A stretch of 64,000 nt of DNA, from positions 434,001 to 498,000 of the forward strand of contig NZ_CP100128.1 in the NCBI RefSeq assembly GCF_024207115.1, in the 5' to 3' direction. The notes beneath the pieces were generated by a model. That model ran no database searches and was not told the origin of the DNA. It saw only the letters and a program-made list of their open reading frames with translations. A program made the translations under genes and the position numbers. Positions 19,062-26,368 of the stretch are shown here, piece after piece. The stretch comes from Chromobacterium sp. IIBBL 290-4. Its GTDB lineage: Bacteria > Pseudomonadota > Gammaproteobacteria > Burkholderiales > Chromobacteriaceae. Every line of letters starts with the position of its first letter. The first letter of the stretch is position 1.

Positions 19062-19849
19062 GCCAGCACGTCCTCTGCTCCGCGCGCCGGCTCATGCTTG
19101 GCCTGATCTGCCTGTTCGCCGCGCTCCCCGCGCTCTGCGCGCCGGTGCTGCGCGTGGCGTTTTCGTCGCAGCGTCCGCCGTTCTCGTTTTACGACGACAA
19201 GCAGGGCGACACCGGCATCGAGGTGGACATCATGCGCGCCGCGCTGAACAAAATGGGCTATGAGCTCAAGCCCATCATCGTGCCGAATTCCCGCTTGATC
19301 CTGGAGGTGGCCAAGGGGAAAGCCGACATCGCCTCGGCCGTCCACGAGCACGGCGCCGACCGCCCCGGCCTTTATCTGTCCGATGGCATGGTGGAGTACG
19401 ACAATATCGTCATCGCCAAGAAAAAACGGCGCTTGAGCATACGTTCGCTGACCGACCTGATGCAGCATGACTTCGTGATCTGGCAGCACGGCTGGCAAGA
19501 TTTGGGCGAGCCGTTCCGCGCGGCGTTTCAGCCCGACCGCAACGGCCGCTTCCGCGCCAATTACCACGAGACCGCGAATCAGGAGAGTCAATGCAAAATG
19601 TTCTGGGCCAATCGGACGGAGCTGATCGTCATCGACCGCACGGTGTTCAGCTGGTATCGCAAAAAGCTGGAGGCCAGCATGCCCACCGGCGAAGACTTGT
19701 CCTTTTTCCCGCTGTTTCCCCAGGCCACGCAATATCCGGCGGCCTTCCGCTCCATGGCCCTGCGCGACCGCTTCAACCAGGAGCTGAAGGCATTGCGCAA
19801 GAGCGGGGAGTATCAGCGCATCGTCTCGCGCTACCGGCTGGCGGGATAA
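19058..19849 (+). CDS. Periplasmic solute-binding-like protein (SBP family 3)
   Basis: 263 aa. Signal peptide through PALCA (about residue 28), then LRVAFSSQRPPFSFYDDKQGDTGIEVDIMRAAL-type lobe 1 and the C-terminal FNQELKALRKSGEYQRIVSRY helix that marks this family. It overlaps the preceding binding-protein gene by four bases and the convergent diguanylate cyclase by 19 bases. The two paired binding proteins differ clearly in sequence, so this is not a recent duplication. The absence of transport genes leaves its role open; sensing is possible. Confidence 0.8.
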   Translation: MSQHVLCSARRLMLGLICLFAALPALCAPVLRVAFSSQRPPFSFYDDKQGDTGIEVDIMRAALNKMGYELKPIIVPNSRLILEVAKGKADIASAVHEHGADRPGLYLSDGMVEYDNIVIAKKKRRLSIRSLTDLMQHDFVIWQHGWQDLGEPFRAAFQPDRNGRFRANYHETANQESQCKMFWANRTELIVIDRTVFSWYRKKLEASMPTGEDLSFFPLFPQATQYPAAFRSMALRDRFNQELKALRKSGEYQRIVSRYRLAG

Positions 19850-21048
19850 ACCGCGGTCTCGCCGAACCGCAGCGCTTCTTCCGCGTCGATTGAAACTTCC
19901 ACCCGGTTGCGGCCCTTGCGTTTGGCCTGATACAACAGCTTGTCGGCCCGCGCGAACAAGCTGGCAATATCCTCCTGGCGTCCCCCTTCGCGGATCCAAG
20001 CTACGCCGATGCTGGCGGTGATGGGCAGCGGCGCGGCGCCGCAATGCGGATTCAGCGCCTCGATCGCCCCCCGCAGACGCTCCGCGGCAAGCGCCGCCTC
20101 GTCCGCTTGGGTGTTCGGCAACAACATGACGAACTCCTCGCCGCCGTAACGCCCCAGCAAATCGCTGCGCCGCGCTTGGCCGCGCAGGCAATCGGCCAGC
20201 TGCGCCAACACCTGATCGCCCGCCCAATGGCCAAAACGGTCGTTGACGCTCTTGAAATGGTCCAGATCTATCATCAGCAAGGCCAGCGGCGCGGCTTGGC
20301 CGCAAGCCTTGTTGCCAAGCTCCCGGAACGCGCGCGGATTGAGCAGCCGGGTCAGGCCATCCTGCCGCGCCTCGCGGCTCAGTTGCGCCCATACCCGCTC
20401 ATAGCAAATGCAAAGCACGCTCAGGCAAAAACAAAAGGCACTCCAAAACAGCCCCAGCGCCGTATACAAATTGAACAGTTGCCCCGACAGATTGAAATTG
20501 GCGTCGCCCGCCAAGGCGGCGTAACCGCCGCGCCACGCCGCCAGCGCCAGGATGGCCACGCCGGTGCATGCCGCCAAAGCATGGCCATATGGGGTAGCGC
20601 GCGCCCTTTCCTGCCATAACAGCCGCAAAACCCACAGCCAGTAGAAAACATGAAGGCTGGAAGTCACCATCACCCGCTTGGCGTAAGCCGCATGCCCAAC
20701 ATAAATGAACACGCCCATCGCCAGCGCCATCACCAGCGCATGGGTCCAAGGACGGATCCGTCGTCCGAACATTTGCTGCAAGGCGATCAAGGCCATGGGG
20801 TGGAACAAAAGAAGCAAAAACATGTCCAAGATCAGGGCCGGCCAAGCCGGCATGAACGCCGGCAGCACACTGTGCAGCGCGCCGAAACTGCATGCCATCG
20901 CCGCCGCGCCCAGCGTCAGCAACCCTTTTTCCTGCCGATTGCGCCACCAAAACAGCAGCAGCAATATTCCCGCCATCGTGGAATAGCCGAAAGTGCCAAG
21001 CATGGTGTTTTTGAAATCGAGAATGCTTTGCGCGGTATGAAGAGTCAT
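19831..21048 (-). CDS. Membrane-bound diguanylate cyclase
   Basis: 405 aa. Six or seven N-terminal membrane helices (residues about 20-225) lead into a GGDEF domain (235-390) that makes cyclic di-GMP from two GTP. The active motif reads RYGGEEF, and RRSD five residues upstream forms an RxxD inhibitory site, so product feedback is expected. The conserved DLDHFKSVND is present. No other output domain is seen. Its 3' end overlaps the convergent binding-protein gene by 19 bases, a rather tight arrangement. Confidence 0.92.
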   Translation of the reverse strand: MTLHTAQSILDFKNTMLGTFGYSTMAGILLLLFWWRNRQEKGLLTLGAAAMACSFGALHSVLPAFMPAWPALILDMFLLLLFHPMALIALQQMFGRRIRPWTHALVMALAMGVFIYVGHAAYAKRVMVTSSLHVFYWLWVLRLLWQERARATPYGHALAACTGVAILALAAWRGGYAALAGDANFNLSGQLFNLYTALGLFWSAFCFCLSVLCICYERVWAQLSREARQDGLTRLLNPRAFRELGNKACGQAAPLALLMIDLDHFKSVNDRFGHWAGDQVLAQLADCLRGQARRSDLLGRYGGEEFVMLLPNTQADEAALAAERLRGAIEALNPHCGAAPLPITASIGVAWIREGGRQEDIASLFARADKLLYQAKRKGRNRVEVSIDAEEALRFGETAVYPASR

Positions 21049-21221
21049 GGCGGCGCTGATCCAAGGTAAGTGGACACGCGGACGCGGGCGCCGACGCGCC
21101 CAGCCTGCCGCAGATTATGCCTAATGAATCTACCCGAGTCGACGGGCACCCTCTTCAGCCAGCCACGCCCAAACGGACGCCAGCCAGCCAGTTCTCTCAT
21201 TTGCCGATATTTAGGAACCGA

Positions 21222-21602
21222 ATGTTTTTGTTGCGTATTTCCCCCGTCCTGGCGATGTGCGCCGTCGCGCCGTCTCCGGCTGCCGCCGCCTCCGCCCACA
21301 ACACACTGCCCTCCTATGACTTCGCCATGCCGCGTCCACCCGCCATCGACATGTCCGCGCCGGCCAAGCCTTTGAAAAAGCCGCGCGCCGTCAAGCTGGA
21401 CAAACTGGCGGACGATGAGGTCAAACGTCCCATCGCCATACTCGCGCCGCCCTCTCCCACGGAGACCCGCTGCCTGTCGGGCAAAGCCAAGATCCCTGGG
21501 CCGCCCTGCCTGGAACCAGGCTATCTGCCGCCTACGCCGGGCGGGGATGGCCGCAAGCGAGCCATCCCCTATCATCAATTGCCGGCCCTGCCGGTCCGCT
21601 GA
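21222..21602 (+). CDS. Small secreted Pro-rich hypothetical protein
   Basis: 126 aa, not recognised. A signal peptide is likely (MFLLRISPVLAMCAVAPSPA, cleavage near AAA-SA). The mature chain is rich in Pro, Lys and Ala (MPRPPAIDMSAPAKPLKKPR) with two Cys (ETRCLSGKAK, PPCLEPGYL) that may pair. ATG 21222 is preceded by AGGA at 21213-21216; the frame is open further upstream to 21117 without a ribosome site. It ends three bases before the stop of the convergent reductase gene. Confidence 0.55.
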   Translation: MFLLRISPVLAMCAVAPSPAAAASAHNTLPSYDFAMPRPPAIDMSAPAKPLKKPRAVKLDKLADDEVKRPIAILAPPSPTETRCLSGKAKIPGPPCLEPGYLPPTPGGDGRKRAIPYHQLPALPVR

Positions 21603-21605
21603 GCC

Positions 21606-22595
21606 TCAGCGGTTGAGCAGCGCCATGACTTCCGCCTGATAACGAGAACCGCTGACCGCGCCTTCGGCGAATAGCTGATCCAAAGCCTGCACATCGCCGG
21701 CGGACATTTCCACCGACAGCGCGCCCAGGTTATCGCGCAGATTGGCCTGTTTGCGCGCGCCGGGAATGGCGATGATGTCGTCGCCCTGGGCCAGCAGCCA
21801 GGCCAGCGCCAGTTGCGCCGGGCTGCAGCCCTTGGCCGCCGCCAGCGCTTTCACCTGGGCCACCAGGTCGAGATTGCGCTGGAAGTTCTCGCCCTGGAAA
21901 CGCGGATTGCCGCGGCGGAAATCATCCGGCGCGAAATCGTCCGGGCTCTTGATGGCGCCGGTCAGAAAGCCGCGGCCCAGCGGGCTGTAGGCGACAAAAC
22001 CGGCGCCCACTTCGCGGCACGCCGCCAGCACGCCGTCTTCCGGATCGCGGGTCCACAGCGAGTATTCACTCTGCAACGCGTGGATGGGATGCACGGTGGC
22101 TGCGCGGCGCAAAGTGTCGGCCGATGCCTCGGACAGGCCCAGGTAGCGCACCTTGCCCGCCTGAACCAGTTCCGCCATCGCCCCCACCGTCTCTTCTATC
22201 GGTATCAGCGGGTCCACCCGGTGCTGGTAATAGAGATCGATATGATCGACGCCCAGCCGCTTCAGGCTGCCCTCGCAGCTGCTGCGCACATAGTCCGGGT
22301 GCCCATTGACGCCGCGGCGGGCCGGATTGGCCGGATCGAGCACGATGCCGAATTTGGTGGCCAGCACCACTTCGTCGCGGCGGCGCGCCAACAGTTTGGC
22401 CAGCAACTGCTCATTGGTGTAAGGCCCGTACATATCGGCGGTATCGAGCAGATTGACGCCCAGATCCAGCGCCATATCCAGCGTCGCCAGCGATTCGGCA
22501 TCGTCGTGCGCGCCGTAAAAAGCGCTCATGCCCATGCAGCCCAAGCCCAGCGCCGAAACCTGCGGGCCGTTGCGGCCCAAAGTGCGTTTTTGCAT
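21606..22595 (-). CDS. Aldo/keto reductase
   Basis: 329-aa NADPH-dependent oxidoreductase of the (beta/alpha)8-barrel AKR family. The catalytic tetrad is visible as Asp and Tyr in [10 protein letters not shown], Lys in VVLATKFG, and His in [10 protein letters not shown]. The C-terminal [15 protein letters not shown] binds the cofactor phosphate. Resembles the YajO/IolS-like AKR group that acts on small aldehydes and ketones; the true substrate is unknown. ATG 22595 is chosen for AGGAG eight bases upstream; an in-frame ATG two codons earlier is too close to the site. Divergent from a LysR gene that probably controls it. Confidence 0.92.
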   Translation of the reverse strand: MQKRTLGRNGPQVSALGLGCMGMSAFYGAHDDAESLATLDMALDLGVNLLDTADMYGPYTNEQLLAKLLARRRDEVVLATKFGIVLDPANPARRGVNGHPDYVRSSCEGSLKRLGVDHIDLYYQHRVDPLIPIEETVGAMAELVQAGKVRYLGLSEASADTLRRAATVHPIHALQSEYSLWTRDPEDGVLAACREVGAGFVAYSPLGRGFLTGAIKSPDDFAPDDFRRGNPRFQGENFQRNLDLVAQVKALAAAKGCSPAQLALAWLLAQGDDIIAIPGARKQANLRDNLGALSVEMSAGDVQALDQLFAEGAVSGSRYQAEVMALLNR

Positions 22596-22694
22596 TGCCA
22601 TCACTCCTGGTTTGGAAAGTGACGTCAGCATAAAAGATGGCCAGCCGCCGATAAATGGCCGAAAATGACAAACATTATGTAGCCGAGCTTAACA

Positions 22695-23597
22695 ATGCCG
22701 CGCCTCCAACATGATGCCTTGCAAAGCTTCGCCCTGATCGCCCGCCTGCGCAGCTTCACCCGCGCCGCCGCCGAGCTGGGCGTCACCGCCTCCGCCTTGA
22801 GCCAGACCCTGCGCCAGCTGGAGGCAGAACTGGGCGTGCCGCTGCTGATCCGCACCACCCGCCAGGTTTCGCTCACCGACGCCGGCGAAGCGCTATTGGA
22901 GCGCTTGAATCCGGCGCTGGACACCATCCGCCAGGCGCTGGACGATGTCCGCCAAATGCAGGGCCAGCCCGCCGGCACGCTGCGGCTGACGCTGCCGCAC
23001 TCGGCGGCGCAGATCGCGCTCTATCCTTATCTTGGAGAATTTCTGCGCCGGCACCCGGCCTTGATGCTGGAGCTAGACATCAACGACGGCTTGGTCGATA
23101 TCGTCGGCCAGCGCTTCGACGCCGGCATCCGCTTCAGCGACCGCTTGCAAGCCGGCATGCAAGCGGCGCAAATCAGCCGATTGATCCGCTTTGTCGTGGT
23201 GGCCACGCCCGAATATCTGGCAAGCCACGGCACGCCGCAGACGCCGGAAGATTTGCTGCGTCACGCCTGCATAGGCTATCGCTTCGGCGCCAATGGCCCG
23301 CAATACCGTTGGCAATTCATCGAAGCTGGCCAGCCGCTCCAGCTGGCTTTGAGTGGGCCACTGGTCACTAACGACAACCAGGCCAGATTGCTGGGCGCGC
23401 GCGGCGGCATCGGCCTCGCCTATCTGGCGGAAGACCTGATCCGCGACGATATCGCCGCCGGCCGCCTGGTTTCCGTATTGGAACCCTATCTGCCGCCGGC
23501 CGAGGCCATGTACCTGTTCTACCCGCAGCAGCGCCGCCTGCCGGCCAAGCTGCGCGCCCTGATCGATTTCCTGCGCCAGGCCAACGGCATCGCCTGA
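22695..23597 (+). CDS. LysR-family transcriptional regulator
   Basis: 300 aa. Winged helix at 1-65 (FTRAAAELGVTASALSQTLRQLEAELG), effector-binding domain from about 93. Similar to the group of LysR proteins that sit divergently to reductases and short-chain dehydrogenases. Shares a 99-base intergenic region with the aldo/keto reductase, which is its likely target. The effector is unknown. Confidence 0.9.
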   Translation: MPRLQHDALQSFALIARLRSFTRAAAELGVTASALSQTLRQLEAELGVPLLIRTTRQVSLTDAGEALLERLNPALDTIRQALDDVRQMQGQPAGTLRLTLPHSAAQIALYPYLGEFLRRHPALMLELDINDGLVDIVGQRFDAGIRFSDRLQAGMQAAQISRLIRFVVVATPEYLASHGTPQTPEDLLRHACIGYRFGANGPQYRWQFIEAGQPLQLALSGPLVTNDNQARLLGARGGIGLAYLAEDLIRDDIAAGRLVSVLEPYLPPAEAMYLFYPQQRRLPAKLRALIDFLRQANGIA

Positions 23598-23601
23598 AAC
23601 G

Positions 23602-23624
23602 AAAAACCCGCCAAACGGCGGGTT
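23602..23624. terminator. Terminator between the LysR gene and the permease
   Basis: AACCCGCC, loop AAAC, GGCGGGTT. On the minus strand it is followed by five T, so it ends the permease transcript; it may also stop the LysR transcript. Confidence 0.8.
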
Positions 23625-23642
23625 GTCGCGTCAAATCCAAGC

Positions 23643-25034
23643 TTAGCGCCCCTGCTGCGCCAGCCTCCAGGCGGCATCCTGCTTGTGATAGCCCAGCAGG
23701 TAGTAAACCGCCACCAGGAACACCAGCCAGCCCGGACCGACGATCAGCGCCACGCGGGTGTCCGGGAAGTAGGCCATCAAGCCTATCACCAGCGCCAGGA
23801 AGCCCAGCGTCAGGTAGGAGCCATACGGCCACAAAGGCATGCGGTGGCTGATGGAAGCCAGCTGCTCGGCGGACAAGCCGCGGCGGAAGCGCAACTGCGC
23901 CAGCAGGATGATCAGCCAGGTCCAGACCGCGCCGAAAGTGGAGATGGCGGTCAGCCAGGTGAACACTTCCTTGGGCGCCAGATAATTCAGCAGCACGCCC
24001 AGCAGCAGCATGCCGATGGACAGCAGCAAGGCCGGCGTCGGCACGCCGCTTTTCGAGACTTTGGCGAACACGGGCAGCGCCTGTTTCTGCTCCGCCAGGT
24101 TGAACAGCATCCGGCCAGTGCTGTAGATGCCGCTATTGCACGACGACAGCGCGGCAGTCAGCACCACGAAATTGATGATGCCGGCGGCGGCGGGAATGCC
24201 CAGGCTCTCGAAAGTGAGCACGAAGGGGCTGCCGCGGGTGCCCAGCTCGTTCCACGGATAGATGGCCAGGATCACGAACAAGGCGCCGATGTAAAAAATC
24301 AGGATGCGCCAGAAGACGGAATCCACCGCTCGCGCCAGCGCCTTTTTCGGGTTCTTGGCTTCGCCCGCGGTCAGGCCCAGCATTTCCACGCCCAGGTAGG
24401 CGAACATCACCATCTGCAGCGACATCAGCACGCCGGAGAAGCCATGCGGCATGAAGCCGCCGTGCGCCCACAGATTGGAAATGCCGGTGGCGACGCCGTG
24501 GTTGCCGAAGCCGAAGAGGATCATGGCGAAGCCGCCGACGATCATCAACACGATGGTGACGATCTTGATCAGCGCGAACCAGAATTCGAATTCGCCGTAG
24601 GCCTTCACCGCGATCAGATTGACGCCGCCCATCGCCAGCATCGCCGCCAGCACCCAGTACCAGGACGGCACGTCGGGAAACCAGATGCCCATATAGACGC
24701 CGACGGCGGTGATTTCCGCCATGCAGGTCACCAGCCACAGAAACCAGTAGTTCCAGCCGGTGAGATAGCCGGCCAAGGGGCCGAGATAATCCTGGGCGTA
24801 GCGGCTGAAGGAGCCGGCCACCGGGTTGTGGATGGCCATTTCGCCCAGCGCGCGCATGATCATGAAAATGGCCAGGCCGCCTATGCCGTAGGCCAGCATG
24901 ATGGCTGGCCCGGCCATCTTGATGGCGGTGGCCGAGCCCAGAAACAGGCCGACGCCTATGGTGGCGCCCAGCGCCATCAGATTGATGTGCCTCTCCTCCA
25001 GCCCTCGGTGCAAGGTTTCTTGCCCTGCTTGCAT
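23643..25034 (-). CDS. Amino acid permease (APC superfamily, ProY/AroP-like)
   Basis: 463-aa inner-membrane amino acid:proton symporter with 12 predicted helices. The first helix holds the substrate-binding GATIGVGLFLGSA motif, and later MFAYLGVEMLGLTAGEAKNP and SSCNSGIYSTGRML match the AAT family, nearest in style to ProY. The exact amino acid cannot be told. Start at ATG 25034 follows AAAGGAG with a six-base gap; a longer reading to 25100 has no site. A monocistronic unit ending in the hairpin at 23602-23624. Confidence 0.9.
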   Translation of the reverse strand: MQAGQETLHRGLEERHINLMALGATIGVGLFLGSATAIKMAGPAIMLAYGIGGLAIFMIMRALGEMAIHNPVAGSFSRYAQDYLGPLAGYLTGWNYWFLWLVTCMAEITAVGVYMGIWFPDVPSWYWVLAAMLAMGGVNLIAVKAYGEFEFWFALIKIVTIVLMIVGGFAMILFGFGNHGVATGISNLWAHGGFMPHGFSGVLMSLQMVMFAYLGVEMLGLTAGEAKNPKKALARAVDSVFWRILIFYIGALFVILAIYPWNELGTRGSPFVLTFESLGIPAAAGIINFVVLTAALSSCNSGIYSTGRMLFNLAEQKQALPVFAKVSKSGVPTPALLLSIGMLLLGVLLNYLAPKEVFTWLTAISTFGAVWTWLIILLAQLRFRRGLSAEQLASISHRMPLWPYGSYLTLGFLALVIGLMAYFPDTRVALIVGPGWLVFLVAVYYLLGYHKQDAAWRLAQQGR

Positions 25035-25109
25035 ATCGTGCTCCTTTGTTAAGCGTTGCGTGTCCGGCTTGATGGATTGACTGCCGCGCCGGTATGACAA
25101 GGCATTTTA

Positions 25110-25137
25110 CATATACTCATGCCAATGTGAATATATG
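25110..25137. promoter_or_regulatory. Inverted repeat upstream of the permease
   Basis: CATATACTCA and TGAATATATG are complementary at nine of ten positions with eight bases between. Lies 76 bases upstream of the permease start in an AT-rich stretch, so it may be an operator. Confidence 0.35.
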
Positions 25138-25192
25138 AGCACAATATGAATCTCAAATACAATTTATCGGGACGCTTATAGCAAGAAGGAAA

Positions 25193-26200
25193 TCAGAACA
25201 GCTCGATATCGCCGCTGGGCATAGAGGCATTGACCTTGCCCGCATCGGCCAGCGCTTGATAACCCAGCACTTGGTTGCGGCCATGGGATTTGATGAAATA
25301 CAGGGCGCGATCCGCCTGGTCCAGCAGCTGCACCGGCAGCAGCTGGATATCGGTCATGGCATAGCCGATGCTGATGGACAGCTGCTCGCCATGGACAAAG
25401 CGATGCTCGATCACCTTCAGCCGCAGGGCCTGCAGCATCGCCTCGCCCTGCAGTTCGCCGACATTCGGCAACAGGATGGCGAACTCCTCGCCGCCGACGC
25501 GGTAGACGCCATCTTCAGGGCGGCAATGTTGCAGCAGCAATTGGGCCAATTCCTGCAAGACTTGATCGCCCACGGAATGGCCAAACTGATCGTTGATGTG
25601 CTTGAACAGATCGATGTCCAGCATCGCGAGAACGCTGGGCTCCAGACTTTGCAGCGCCTGCGCCTCCAGCAACTGGTAAATGCGTTGATCGAACTTGCGC
25701 CGGTTCTGCAAACCGGTCAGCCGGTCGCAATCGGCCTCGGCCAGCAGGCCAAGATAGTTTTCGTAAATCCGGGCAAGCGAGATGAAATCGGCGCGCAAAC
25801 GCGGCGTCGCCTGCCGCACGGAGACAAACAACAAGCCAAACAAACGCTGCTGGCAATGCAGCGCCTTATACAGGCCGCCGTCCGCTTCCAGCGCTTCGCC
25901 GGCCCCGCCCGACAACCAGGCGAGCAATTCCGCGCTGGCCGGCCGCCTGGGCGCATCGGCCATCCGCTCGATGCCGCCGCCCTGCTCCCCGCGCCAGCTT
26001 TCCGATAACTCGCTCCCCGCGTCGGCCGGCCGGCAGACGAGCAATTTGGCTTCGCTGATCGGCAGGCTCTCCAGCAGCAGCGCCACCAGACGGCGGGTCA
26101 TGGCTTGCGGCTCCCGCTGCGAAGTCAGCTCCACCAAGCCGTTGAGCCATTCAGTCTCCTCCGCGCTGTCTCCCTGGGTCTGCGGCAAATGAGATGTCAT
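25193..26200 (-). CDS. Soluble diguanylate cyclase (GAF-like sensor plus GGDEF)
   Basis: 335 aa with no membrane segment. The first 160 residues form a GAF-like sensory region, followed by a GGDEF domain (170-325) with DIDLFKHINDQFG and the active motif VGGEEF. RPED five residues before the motif is a complete RxxD inhibitory site. Start: ATG 26200 with GGAG upstream is preferred over an in-frame GTG at 26251 that has no ribosome site. The input signal is unknown. Confidence 0.9.
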   Translation of the reverse strand: MTSHLPQTQGDSAEETEWLNGLVELTSQREPQAMTRRLVALLLESLPISEAKLLVCRPADAGSELSESWRGEQGGGIERMADAPRRPASAELLAWLSGGAGEALEADGGLYKALHCQQRLFGLLFVSVRQATPRLRADFISLARIYENYLGLLAEADCDRLTGLQNRRKFDQRIYQLLEAQALQSLEPSVLAMLDIDLFKHINDQFGHSVGDQVLQELAQLLLQHCRPEDGVYRVGGEEFAILLPNVGELQGEAMLQALRLKVIEHRFVHGEQLSISIGYAMTDIQLLPVQLLDQADRALYFIKSHGRNQVLGYQALADAGKVNASMPSGDIELF

Positions 26201-26305
26201 CTTGCGGGCTCCGACAAGGCGCGCATAGCTATCGCCACCGCAACGGTTCACATGGATGGCTTAACTATAGACGATGCGCATCCGCGCCTTGCCCGAACCC
26301 GAATG

Positions 26306-26339
26306 AAAACGCCCCGACAGCTTCATGCCTGTCGGGGCG
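26306..26339 (-). terminator. Terminator of adhE
   Basis: CGCCCCGACAG and CTGTCGGGGCG form an 11-base stem with an eight-base loop. On the minus strand it is followed by TTTTC, 30 bases after the adhE stop. Confidence 0.8.
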
Positions 26340-26368
26340 GCTTCAGCGCGCTGAGTCAGCGTCGCGTC

